From Pseudoflavonifractor sp902362925 (GTDB lineage Bacteria > Bacillota > Clostridia > Oscillospirales > Oscillospiraceae): 64,000 bases of DNA. The notes beneath the pieces are model-generated. The model worked only from the letters and a program-made list of their open reading frames with translations. It did not search any database and was not told the DNA's origin. Positions 17,662-25,191 of this stretch are shown here, one piece after another. Each line of letters starts with the position of its first letter. Position 1 is the first letter of the stretch. The position numbers and the translations under genes were made by a program. The stretch is taken from NCBI GenBank assembly GCA_902362925.1, contig CABIYL010000002.1. One strand, written 5' to 3'.

Positions 17662-18894
17662 ATGCTGACCTATTTTCCCACGCCCTATCCCGGGGAATGG
17701 TGGTACTCCGTCCTCTGCCGTTACCATGTACGCAGTGGCCACAGCAAATACGCAACTACTATCAACGAACTATATGGTGGCCGCCCCATGGTGCATGGCA
17801 GACTTATCCCTGGAGGTGACTGCGCCACCATCTTGTCCAACTTGCCACCTGGGGTGCTGTCGATTGATGATGTATTGGCCAATCATACTCTGCTGCCATA
17901 CTATACCCGCTTTTTTGAGACAGATAAGAAGCGGCAGGTATGGGAGGCATTACAGGCTGGCCGTGGCTCAGGTATTACCAGTGTGCGGACGCAGATGCCG
18001 GATGGTACAGAGGGCCTTAAATTTTGCCCTAACTGTTATCTCTTAGATACACAGGAATATGGGGAGCCATTTTGGCGCAGAGTGCATCAGATCCCTCTCT
18101 TGGGCTACTGCCCGATGCACAAAATCCCACTTGTTACTGTGCCCATTAAATTTGCGAGGTTGTCTGAGGTATTCCTGCCCCTCATATCAGTTCACTGTCA
18201 GGGGGATGAACATGGCGAAATTGCCCCATGGATGGAGCCGCTAACGGATATGCTGACAGCGCTATTATGCAGAGACTATGCCCCAACAGTTGGATACAAC
18301 AATCTGCATACCGCATTGCTCAACGCAGGATATGGGGTGGACAAGATCAGCAAGTATCAGACCCTGAGCGTTGAAAAAATCCAGGAGGCGGCAAGGGCGT
18401 ATTATGGCGCGCAAATCTATGAGCAGTACTTTGCCAGCTTGTCTGCCGCCGTACTATCACGGCTCGTGCATTGGCAGCTATCATCTCCAGACCGATATGC
18501 ACTGCTCGCTGTGCTTGTTGGCCTGGATGCTGACACGCTGTTTGGGCCGGCACTCGGTGTCACAGATCCGCTGTTGGAGAGGCTCTTGTCCTACAAGGAG
18601 GCAGGTGTGGTATACGGTAAAAATGATCTGGCCGCAAAGTTGGGCATACAGCCCGGACAGCTGGACTCGTTGGTGGCAAAGTATCAAATAGAGCCCTTTT
18701 GGCGGCAGATCCGGCAAGAGCGCAATCGGTGTATCCGGTTGTCATTAACAAATAGCGAGTACAAGGCCATATCACAAGCGGCGAAAGCAAGCAACAACAC
18801 ACCGCTTGCTGTGTATGTAAGAGCGATTATCTTGGATGCTTTACAAAACGAGGAGGAATATAAATGCGACCGAAAGAGCACCGGAAAATTGTGA
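17662..18894 (+). CDS. tniQ: TniQ/TnsD-family target selector
   Basis: The 410-residue protein opens with the TniQ signature FPTPYPGEWWYSVLCRYH and has a zinc finger with CPNC near residue 121 and YCPMH near residue 148. The length is intermediate between short TniQ (about 300-400) and true TnsD (over 500), so it may contain its own DNA-binding domain; the C-terminal 60 residues look like a compact ribbon-helix-helix or HTH unit. It likely directs insertion, possibly to the tsf region. It is 54 bp downstream of tnsC. Confidence 0.9.
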   Translation: MLTYFPTPYPGEWWYSVLCRYHVRSGHSKYATTINELYGGRPMVHGRLIPGGDCATILSNLPPGVLSIDDVLANHTLLPYYTRFFETDKKRQVWEALQAGRGSGITSVRTQMPDGTEGLKFCPNCYLLDTQEYGEPFWRRVHQIPLLGYCPMHKIPLVTVPIKFARLSEVFLPLISVHCQGDEHGEIAPWMEPLTDMLTALLCRDYAPTVGYNNLHTALLNAGYGVDKISKYQTLSVEKIQEAARAYYGAQIYEQYFASLSAAVLSRLVHWQLSSPDRYALLAVLVGLDADTLFGPALGVTDPLLERLLSYKEAGVVYGKNDLAAKLGIQPGQLDSLVAKYQIEPFWRQIRQERNRCIRLSLTNSEYKAISQAAKASNNTPLAVYVRAIILDALQNEEEYKCDRKSTGKL

Positions 18895-19166
18895 GAGCAG
18901 TCCTGGAAAAGGAAGAAAAAGAACGCGAGCAGGAGATTGCGAGCATGATGCCAAGGTTATGCAATTTAGTGGACGACTCCACCTTTATTACGCGAGTGGA
19001 AAGTGGCACATCTGCATTGTTAGCGCTGTACATCCTGTGTATCAGTCACAATATCAATACCGTTGAGTATTATCAGGACATCAAGACCCGCTTGATGCGT
19101 CTGATCGATGAGCTGCAGGGCGATATGCTGCGAAAATTCCCTCCTCAAGGTTCAACGGAGGCCTAA
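18864..19166 (+). CDS. Unknown small transposon protein, paralogue of the next gene
   Basis: The 100-residue, mostly helical protein starts inside the last codons of tniQ, with GAGGAGG upstream. It aligns along its length with the next gene: RKIVRAVLEKEEK with RKILKEVREKCEK, ALLALYILC with AIAAMYTLC, and ends in DMLRKFP versus KMRETYP. I recognise no family. Location between tniQ and the resolvase suggests a transposition accessory or regulatory role, but nothing in the sequence proves it. Confidence 0.75.
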   Translation: MRPKEHRKIVRAVLEKEEKEREQEIASMMPRLCNLVDDSTFITRVESGTSALLALYILCISHNINTVEYYQDIKTRLMRLIDELQGDMLRKFPPQGSTEA

Positions 19167-19168
19167 GT

Positions 19169-19522
19169 ATGGACAAGTATCGCAAGATTTTGAAAGAAGT
19201 CAGAGAAAAATGCGAGAAAAAAGATCAGCTGAAAACGGTAGAGGGCATCGCAGAGACTATGTGTCTGTCGGTCGATGAGAGCCCGCACATGATTGCTATG
19301 GAGGATGGGGCAGCAGCGATTGCCGCTATGTATACCCTATGCGTAGATGATGGACTCGATACCGTCATGGAGTACTTGGAGCTTAAAGATCGCCTTGATG
19401 GATTGCTTAGCGATATGTACGACAAGATGCGGGAGACATACCCAGTACCCGCCCAAAGGGAGTCAGGGGACAAGGCCAAGCCGCGCATTGGCGCCGATAC
19501 GGGCCAGGAGGAGTCGCCATGA
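19169..19522 (+). CDS. Unknown small transposon protein, second paralogue
   Basis: The 117-residue protein is separated from its paralogue by 2 bp. It is mostly helical with a charged N-terminus and a Pro/Arg-rich tail of about 25 residues that the other copy lacks. Conserved positions between the two copies include the C in MCLSVDES/LCNLVDDS and the G-A-A run before MYTLC. The pair may be a tandem duplication that gave a heteromer. Family not recognised. Confidence 0.75.
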   Translation: MDKYRKILKEVREKCEKKDQLKTVEGIAETMCLSVDESPHMIAMEDGAAAIAAMYTLCVDDGLDTVMEYLELKDRLDGLLSDMYDKMRETYPVPAQRESGDKAKPRIGADTGQEESP

Positions 19523-19803
19523 TATGGATGGATAGTTACGCCAGGATCCATGCGCTCACTCTCCGCTGGGTTGCCTGCGATGACGATTTAACCGATTGGA
19601 CGGATGAGGCCCTATGGCCTCTGGTATCCCATGCTGACATCGGGTCCATGATGTGGGCTATGTCTGCGTTTGTTGTGATCACCTCTACGCCTCCCCCCGC
19701 TGGTGTTAACCATCGTGTCTACCGGCTGGCGTGCAGGATAATTAGAGACAAAATTGAGCAGGCAATCGAGGCAAAGCTTAGGGTGGCAGAGAGCTGTCCG
19801 TAA
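19519..19803 (+). CDS. Unknown small transposon protein
   Basis: The 94-residue protein starts with an ATGA overlap on the gene before. It is Trp-rich at the N-terminus (MIWMDSY, LRWVACDDDLTDWTDEALW) and helical at the C-terminus. No family is recognised. Tight coupling to the two paralogues suggests a shared function. Confidence 0.65.
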   Translation: MIWMDSYARIHALTLRWVACDDDLTDWTDEALWPLVSHADIGSMMWAMSAFVVITSTPPPAGVNHRVYRLACRIIRDKIEQAIEAKLRVAESCP

Positions 19804-19826
19804 AACAAGTGTTTGCCGTTACACAC

Positions 19827-19852
19827 GGGAGACCCCGATTTTGGGGCCTCCC
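19827..19852 (+). promoter_or_regulatory. Inverted repeat before the resolvase gene
   Basis: GGGAGACCCC pairs with GGGGCCTCCC around GATTTT, with one mismatch. It lies directly before the resolvase start, where a res site, operator or weak terminator would be expected. I cannot tell which. Confidence 0.45.
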
Positions 19853-19866
19853 AGGGGGATAAAACA

Positions 19867-20532
19867 GTGAAAAATGGAACGGAAAATCAAAAGGGGATTA
19901 TCGTTACAGATAACGCTGGTACTGTACATGGTTACGCCCGGTGCTCGACCAACGAGACCCGCCAGGACATTGATCGCCAGGTCCGGGAATTGAGAGCTGC
20001 GGGTGCCACCGTTATCTGGCAGGAATATGAACATGGGGATGCCGAGGCCAAAGAGCAGCAGAACATGATGTGGGATACCGTCCACCCTGGGGATACCATT
20101 GTAGTGACAGAACCCTCCAGATTGTCCCGTTCAGTGCAGCAGTTTTGCCAGATTGTAGAGACAATCAAGTCCAAGCGCATTAGGCTCCAAATCTTAGGGA
20201 GCATCACCATCGACTGTAGGACGACTGAGCCGGACCCTATGACTGTGGCATTTCTGCAGCTCATCGCCGTGTTTTCCGAACTGGAGTTGAGCATGATTCG
20301 AGCCCGTGTGCGTAGCGGTGTGGCCAACGCCAGGGCCAAAGGCAAACAGTTGGGCCGCCCGTCCATCACGGTAGAGCGCATCCCAGATAGTTTTTTTCGA
20401 TACTATGCGAAATACCAATGTAAAGAAATCAATGTGACAGAACTGGCCAGGTTGGCACAAGTAAGCCGCCCCACAGTTTACAGATACCTGTCAGCCATCC
20501 AGTCCAGTAAGGCAGAAAGGAAATTAACATGA
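19867..20532 (+). CDS. Serine resolvase/invertase
   Basis: The 221-residue protein has the resolvase catalytic domain with the nucleophile in GYARCSTN, the LSRS helix and the ELELSMIRARVRSG long helix. A C-terminal HTH (ELARLAQVSRPTVYRYL) binds DNA. I use the GTG at 19867, which has AGGGGGA 8 nt upstream; the frame is open from a TTG at 19813. In Tn402/Tn5053-type elements such an enzyme (TniR) resolves cointegrates at a res site. It overlaps the next gene by ATGA. Confidence 0.9.
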   Translation: MKNGTENQKGIIVTDNAGTVHGYARCSTNETRQDIDRQVRELRAAGATVIWQEYEHGDAEAKEQQNMMWDTVHPGDTIVVTEPSRLSRSVQQFCQIVETIKSKRIRLQILGSITIDCRTTEPDPMTVAFLQLIAVFSELELSMIRARVRSGVANARAKGKQLGRPSITVERIPDSFFRYYAKYQCKEINVTELARLAQVSRPTVYRYLSAIQSSKAERKLT

Positions 20533-20852
20533 CTGAGTGCTACCGTTATGCAGTCGATACCTATGAGCAGATGACCGGGGATGAAAAAGCCAAAATCTCT
20601 TTGGAACTGCTTTACAATGCCATCTGCTATTTTCATGGTGACGCCAAAGAAATCGTCCAAAAACTGCTCCATATGGATCAGATGACTCTTAATCAATTTG
20701 CAGACTCATTAGCTACGACGAGGCAGCAAGTCAAAAAGATGCACCAGGCTGCATTGGCTGCAATGTCTGCCCTGCGACAGTCAGTATTTGCATCTGGCGA
20801 TGTAGAGGATATCCTCTTTTATCGTATCGCCAACAATTTGCCCATTGAATAA
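20529..20852 (+). CDS. Unknown helical protein coupled to the resolvase
   Basis: The 107-residue protein begins in an ATGA overlap with the resolvase stop. It is nearly all helix. A segment LNQFADSLATTRQQVKKMHQAALAAM could be a small DNA-binding helix pair. No family is recognised; co-translation suggests a resolvase partner or regulator. Confidence 0.65.
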   Translation: MTECYRYAVDTYEQMTGDEKAKISLELLYNAICYFHGDAKEIVQKLLHMDQMTLNQFADSLATTRQQVKKMHQAALAAMSALRQSVFASGDVEDILFYRIANNLPIE

Positions 20853-20924
20853 CACTAGGAACTCGCTAGTAATCAGGAGATGTATTACCCAAGCTTGAGG
20901 ATTTGCTAAGAAAGAAGGATAGTT

Positions 20925-21251
20925 ATGAAAAAAGAAGACAATACCAAGTTAACTGTGGATGAAATCCTTGAAGAGATCGAAAATGCCGGCCTGGATACCC
21001 CAAAGATGCAATGTAGCATCTGCGGCAAAGAGAAACCGGCCCATGCTGTATACACATTGCCGGAGGTCTGGCGCCACGGGAGACGGCTGGCGCTATATAT
21101 GCTGGGTAAGGCGCCCAGGCCGGAGCCGGTGGACGAGGAGGCGATGATGCGCAAATATGGGTACACAGCCCGGGATGTATTCTGTGTGGACTGCTGGCTG
21201 GATCTCGTCCTGGATGGTACGCATAAACACGGAGTGTCAACCGATAAATAA
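20925..21251 (+). CDS. Unknown protein with paired CxxC motifs
   Basis: The 108-residue protein has CSICGKEK near residue 28 and CVDCW near residue 88, likely a zinc-binding treble-clef or ribbon pair. The N-terminal 25 residues are acidic. It is preceded by AGAAAGGATAG. It is the last plus-strand gene before a bidirectional terminator, and probably transposon cargo. Function unknown. Confidence 0.65.
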   Translation: MKKEDNTKLTVDEILEEIENAGLDTPKMQCSICGKEKPAHAVYTLPEVWRHGRRLALYMLGKAPRPEPVDEEAMMRKYGYTARDVFCVDCWLDLVLDGTHKHGVSTDK

Positions 21252-21274
21252 GTTGGTCAAGACTATTAACATGA

Positions 21275-21314
21275 AAAACATCGGGCTCGATCGCTTGATC
21301 GGGCCCGATGTTTT
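21275..21314. terminator. Bidirectional terminator at the end of the transposon genes
   Basis: AAAACATCGGGCTCGATC pairs with GATCGGGCCCGATGTTTT with one wobble around GCTT. The flanking A- and T-runs serve both the plus-strand genes and the minus-strand ribbon-helix-helix gene. Confidence 0.85.
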
Positions 21315-21352
21315 GTCTCAGTACTGTGATTATTTTTATATGATCGGGTGAA

Positions 21353-21544
21353 TTATGCTTGTCCTGCTTGTTCCTCTTGAGCCGATTGTAGATAAGCTGC
21401 AGCTTCCCTAGGATTGTTGATGCACCAATGGAAAAAATGGTTAATCAATTCTTCGATGCTAATACCCATGGGCTTGATCAGATCTTCGACCTGCGCCTTT
21501 AGCTCACTGTCAATTGTAATTGTGATAATTTCTGTCCTACCCAT
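21353..21544 (-). CDS. Small ribbon-helix-helix protein (RelB/DinJ-like)
   Basis: The 63-residue protein begins TEIITITIDSELKAQVEDLI, a beta strand followed by two helices as in RelB/DinJ and other RHH regulators. No toxin gene is adjacent on either side. It may be an orphan antitoxin or a transposon regulator. The start at 21544 is the first ATG; ATTGATAT upstream is a weak ribosome site. Confidence 0.65.
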   Translation of the reverse strand: MGRTEIITITIDSELKAQVEDLIKPMGISIEELINHFFHWCINNPREAAAYLQSAQEEQAGQA

Positions 21545-21880
21545 ATCAATTGGCTCCTATGCAAACTTTTTGATACACTTACAATCTACGCGATTGTTAG
21601 CAGCCTGCAAGATGTTCTTGCAGACTTTGTCCAGATGCTGGGGTAATTTCTCGGCTACTTTGTTTATGATCTTTATTTTATCTTATCAAGGAACTTTACA
21701 TTCTGCAACTTTTTATTCTGTAGAGCTGACGCTGACTATCAGCATTGACTATTCTTTTACACAAAGAAAAAAGGCAGACGGGAAGTACTCCTCGATTGAT
21801 TTGATTGAATCTTTGGCTCGTGACTTTCTTCAATCTCATTTCAAGACCACCTGCAGGTGTTTTGGTAATTATATAATGCA
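21545..21880. other. AT-rich stretch without a supported gene
   Basis: Several open frames occur, but none has a convincing ribosome site, composition or motif. The stretch is probably the non-coding right arm of the transposon. Confidence 0.5.
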
Positions 21881-21917
21881 TCAAGGAGATAAGCAAAGTT
21901 GAATTAAATTCCCAAAA
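21881..21917. repeat. Right-side repeat, 17-bp match to the left end plus inverted TnsB-like site
   Basis: TCAAGGAGATAAGCAAA at 21881-21897 also occurs at 14118-14134. It is followed by GTTGAATTAAATTCCC, which is a reverse-orientation version of the left-end unit. This marks the approximate right limit of the Tn7-like element. Confidence 0.5.
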
Positions 21918-22189
21918 ATATCAAAATGATCGTTAGGATAAAATATTATGAAACTATTTTGTAGTGAAACAGTTGGTTGTTGTACAAAAAAATGAACACT
22001 GGATTTGTGCCGCATAAAAAAATTTTTTAGGAATTTTAGTTCTTGTATTATTTCAAAAAATATCTAATAACAATATATTCTGCAACTTTTATTGGGGAAA
22101 ATTGTCCCTTGTTATATAAAACAATCAAAAAGTGGAAATACAAAAAAGGAAAACCGCATAGGATGTAATAGACATAGCCAGACAGCGCA

Positions 22190-22614
22190 CGGAGATGAGG
22201 GGCTGGTACAGGAGGAGACCCATAATTCCTGACGAATCCCCCGCAGCGGGCTGGCTGCATACAGACTCTTTCCGGGATCCGGAAACGGGGGTTTAGGCGA
22301 TCACGGCCCTCGATATCAAGAAGCGCGATCAGGTCTGGCGGAGCCGCTGCAATAAATCCGCTCGGGGGAATGTGTGGGAAAGATGATCCAAGAACTCCCG
22401 TCAACCGGGTGTGCCTGTCCGGGAATATAAATTAGGCAGGAGGGTTTCTCGCCGGCGATGAGCCGGGGGAGCCTGCTCAGGAATGGTCGCCGAGGAGCGA
22501 GAATACGGCGGAGAGCAGGCTGGTCGATCATCGCTGACAAGATCAAATGAGGTCTTGGACTCCCCTGAGCAGCGCAAAAGAGTAGTATTATACTCTTTTC
22601 GCGATGCTCAGGGG
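22190..22614. ncRNA. Candidate large structured noncoding RNA
   Basis: A GC-rich block stands in AT-rich DNA and is packed with hairpins: CCCGCAGCGGG near 22238, TTTCCGGGATCCGGAAA near 22270, CCCGTCAACCGGG near 22398, a long-range AGCCTGCTC/GAGCAGGCT pair (22470-22478 with 22513-22521) enclosing TCGCCG/CGGCGG, and a long hairpin at 22562-22614. Both strands are broken into short overlapping frames with no credible protein. It resembles the layout of large ornate RNAs (ROOL, GOLLD or raiA type), but I cannot assign a class or the strand. The last hairpin may be its terminator. Confidence 0.4.
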
Positions 22615-22856
22615 GTGTTGCATTCTTTTCACGACAAGCTCATGCCTTCCAGCCTTATCCCGAAGCTAAAGATCTCATGATTCTTTGACACGAAAGAAAT
22701 GTGCCGAGCGGTCGGTCCATTTGCCAGGTGCAGGTGTGGCAGCGCCTTTGGCTCATGGCCTCCCAGGGCAGGTACAGGGTGGTCAAGACGCTTGACTCAA
22801 GGGCTTGCCTCCAGTGGTCTGCCAGGCAGTCTTTCAACATCTGACTGATTTCCCCC
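22615..22856. other. Gene-poor stretch, possible minus-strand coding remnant
   Basis: On the minus strand a frame of about 69 codons (22864 to 22655) reads with a plausible protein-like composition, rich in C and W (for example CHTCTWQMDR). It lacks a ribosome site and a known family. It may be a decayed piece of a mobile-element gene. Confidence 0.25.
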
Positions 22857-23290
22857 TGCAGCACAGGACGCAGACAGTAATCCGTTCCGGTTTCACAGAG
22901 CCAATATCAACAATACCTACTGGCTTGGACAGGGGTGCTGATTAACTCATCTGTTGAGACATTTATCGATTTAACTTACTAAAGTTGTAGGGTGAGCACG
23001 ATTGCAGCACAGGACGCAGTCAGTAATCCGCTCTGGTTGCACAGAGCCGGTATCAACAATCCCTACCCGATCGGACAGGGGTTGGTGATTAACTCATCTA
23101 TTAAGAAGTTCACTAATCTGCCTTGGTAAAGTTCCTGAATCTTACTTTCACAGCACAGAATGCAGCCAGTGATTCCCTCCGGTTGTACAAACTGGTGTCA
23201 GCAATCCCCAGCAGCTCAGGTAGAGATTTTTCAAATAGTTCATACAAAAAACTCTTAAATCTATGGCATATAATCCTATTTTGTTTTATT
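22857..23290 (+). repeat. Three diverged 146-bp tandem repeats
   Basis: Units start near 22857, 23003 and 23149, so the period is 146 bp. Each begins with GCAGCACAGGACGCAG or a close variant. The first two also share AGTAATCCG, CACAGAGCC, TATCAACAAT, GGACAGGGG and GATTAACTCATCT. The third is more diverged and runs into the region before the small gene at 23305. No open frame explains them. Confidence 0.7.
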
Positions 23291-23304
23291 GGAGGTACAC
23301 AAAA

Positions 23305-23526
23305 ATGAGTAGAGTGTCTATGTTAGAAGAGCACATTAACGGGCGAGAAGTGATGGCCTATGTCCAGGGTAAGTACTCATACCATAGCACATCCAAACTG
23401 ACACGCACGATTAAGGCGCTGGGTTTGGACCCCGAGGAAGAGGACAAGACCTGGGCTGTAGTTGTTGGTGGCCGTGCTGGAGCGGCCTGGAGCACTGGCT
23501 ACAAGATGGCTATTGTGCGACTTTGA
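23305..23526 (+). CDS. Unknown 73-residue protein
   Basis: GGAGG lies 9-10 nt before the ATG at 23305, a TATAAT box lies at 23269-23274, and a good terminator follows at 23566. These make a complete small transcription unit. The sequence (HINGREVMAYVQGKYSYHSTSKLTRTIKALGLD, shown in part: GKYSYHSTSKLTRTIKALG) is basic at the centre and acidic in the middle. No family is recognised. Confidence 0.6.
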   Translation: MSRVSMLEEHINGREVMAYVQGKYSYHSTSKLTRTIKALGLDPEEEDKTWAVVVGGRAGAAWSTGYKMAIVRL

Positions 23527-23565
23527 AGGTGAGGACCGTTTTTCGTTACTTGAGATGCCTCTATC

Positions 23566-23607
23566 AGCAGCAGTTGCCGAGAGTTGCTCGGTAACTGCTG
23601 CTTTTAT
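23566..23607 (+). terminator. Terminator of the 23305 gene
   Basis: AGCAGCAGTTGCCGAG pairs with CTCGGTAACTGCTGCT around AGTTG, followed by TTTTATC. Confidence 0.8.
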
Positions 23608-23619
23608 CAACCCAAATGG

Positions 23620-24326
23620 GATCTTATTTTGGATGTAGTTGGCGAGAAGGATACCCGTTGCGGCTGGCCTGATATTCCGCATAGTCCAAATACATGGTAA
23701 CAATGCGTTCCAGCGGCTGGAGTCCCTCTTTGGAGAGATAATTCTTGGCGATGGACACATCATACTTCTGGATCTTTCTACTCCTAGGAGGTCAGCCCCA
23801 TGGGTGGCTTTTCCGCATTGGACCGTTCCATAATCAGTTCCGTAGCTGTGTGACGATGGATGGCCCAATGGAGCTTATTCTGTACCTCCGCAAAAAACAG
23901 CCGCGTTGTTTTGGCCGACTTGTCATAATCCAACGCAGTGGCATAGATGTCGGTGATCTTCTGGTAGAACCTGCGCTCAGACATCCGAATCTCCTGGCTC
24001 TGTACTAGCAGGTGGTCGAAGTATCCTTTTGTGAGTACGCTGCCGCGTCCATGGCCCAGCCCTGGATTGTAGAGTCCTTGATGATGGCGTTGGCCCACTT
24101 GCGAAACTGGACAACCCGGTCGTTATTGACATTGAAGCCCACAGCAATGATAGCCTGTAGATTGTAGGGCCTTTATCTGACGGTTAACTTGACGGGAGCC
24201 ATCGGTCTGAACTATCCGGATATTCCGGATAGTTGTTTCCGCTGTCAGTTCAGCATCTGCATAGATGTTCTGGATGAGTTCATTCATCATTTTTGTGTCA
24301 ACTAGATGATATTTCAACATAATCAT
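23620..24326 (-). pseudogene. Decayed RhuM-family gene
   Basis: Minus-strand fragments in different frames match successive parts of RhuM proteins. First comes ETTIRNIRIVQTDGSRQVNRQI (24326-24180), then AIIAVGFNVNNDRVVQFRKWA after a frameshift, then SERRFYQKITDIYATALDYD and TTRLFFAEVQNKLH after another (24060-23850), then after stops VSIAKNYLSKEGLQPLERIV. The N-terminus is missing. RhuM genes are common in mobile and defence-rich regions; the molecular role of the family is unsettled. This copy cannot make an intact protein. Confidence 0.75.
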
Positions 24327-24358
24327 GCTAAAATTCTCACAAGGAGGTTGATGTTATT

Positions 24359-24628
24359 ATGAATATGATTAGGTCTGTTTCTGATTTGAGAAGTAAATTT
24401 GCAGATATTTCAAAGACAGTTCATGAGACAGATCAACCTGTTTTCTTGACGAAAAACGGACATATCGATATGGTGGTTTTGAGCTTGGAGACATTTGAAA
24501 ACTTGCAGTTCGAAAGCGAAGTATATTTTAAGCTACAGGAGGCTGAGAAAGAAGCTGAGTTGACAGAGCAACGCTATTCCTCCAAGGATGCGCTGAAGGC
24601 GATGAAAGACACCATTGGAGGGGAATAG
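24359..24628 (+). CDS. Phd/YefM-family antitoxin, orphan
   Basis: The 89-residue protein has the Phd/YefM N-terminal fold (SVSDLRSKFADISKTVHETDQPVFLTKNG, shown in part as RSKFADISKTVHE) that binds DNA and represses its own operon. The C-terminal helix normally neutralises a RelE, ParE or Doc toxin. AAGGAGG lies 9 nt before the ATG. No toxin reading frame follows in the next 560 bp, so the toxin has been lost or lies elsewhere. Confidence 0.85.
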   Translation: MNMIRSVSDLRSKFADISKTVHETDQPVFLTKNGHIDMVVLSLETFENLQFESEVYFKLQEAEKEAELTEQRYSSKDALKAMKDTIGGE

Positions 24629-25190
24629 GTTGTATAGTTTAGGTATTTGCTTGCTACCTGAAAAGATGTGCTTAAAACTGTACGATTTATCAGTAGGATA
24701 CTGCAAAACTCGGACGCAGCGAATCACTTGAAGGCGGAACTATCATTCCACAGCAGTACTTTGAGCGTCTTGGCTTTGGTGAGGAGATAGAATGCATTCT
24801 CCGGGGGATGAACTGGTGATCTGTATACACTTTGATACCGAAATCACGCCAGTTCGGATACGGTTTCATTACGGACGGCAAAGTAAAAAACAAAATCGCC
24901 GAGGAAGTAGGGTGGCCGGAGGGCAATCAAAAATGCGCCCTTTAATTTTTTCCCAGATATTAAACAAGTTTGTGGCAATTAAGGGACGAGCCGTTGATAG
25001 TCCTCACGACAGTCAAGAATGTAGTAAATAAAACCTCATGGGTAAAATCTCCGAAGAGGATTACGACAAGTGGCGCTGCTATTACCCGGAGCTTGACAAG
25101 ACTAAGTGCTGGGCAAAGGTGCCTTCTCGGGGACTTAGTAATTTACCAGTACAGGATATTTGATTAAAAGATAAAACAAGAGGGAATCAA
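24629..25190 (+). pseudogene. Decayed mobile-element fragments
   Basis: No intact gene is present. Short protein-like pieces appear: GYGFITDGKVKNKIAEEVGW (near 24856-24920) and MGKISEEDYDKWRCYYPELD (from 25039), the latter typical of accessory or recombinase-linked remnants in clostridial elements. A diverged copy of the first piece lies inverted at 26640-26720. Confidence 0.4.
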
Positions 25191-25191
25191 G

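Larger units (their letters stand above)
13995..21920 (+). mobile_element. Tn7-like transposon (TnsABC-TniQ with serine resolvase)
   Basis: The element holds tnsA, tnsB, tnsC and tniQ in order, small unknown genes, a serine resolvase, and AT-rich repeats at both sides that are likely TnsB-binding sites. The four transposition genes overlap or lie within 55 bp of one another. The element sits downstream of the tsf terminator, which may be its target region. Boundaries are approximate: I could not pair exact TGT...ACA termini or a 5-bp target duplication. No cas gene or CRISPR array is present, so it is not a CRISPR-associated transposon on the evidence here. Confidence 0.75.

Noticed and set aside
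21414..21902. 162-codon plus-strand frame over the RHH gene and right arm
   Set aside because: It is antisense to a recognisable ribbon-helix-helix gene in its first part and low-quality in the rest.
14000..21920. CRISPR-associated transposon
   Set aside because: No cas gene and no array of regularly spaced repeats was seen near the Tns genes; the AT-rich repeats fit TnsB sites.
22857..23290. CRISPR array
   Set aside because: The repeats are 146 bp with a continuous period and no unique spacers.
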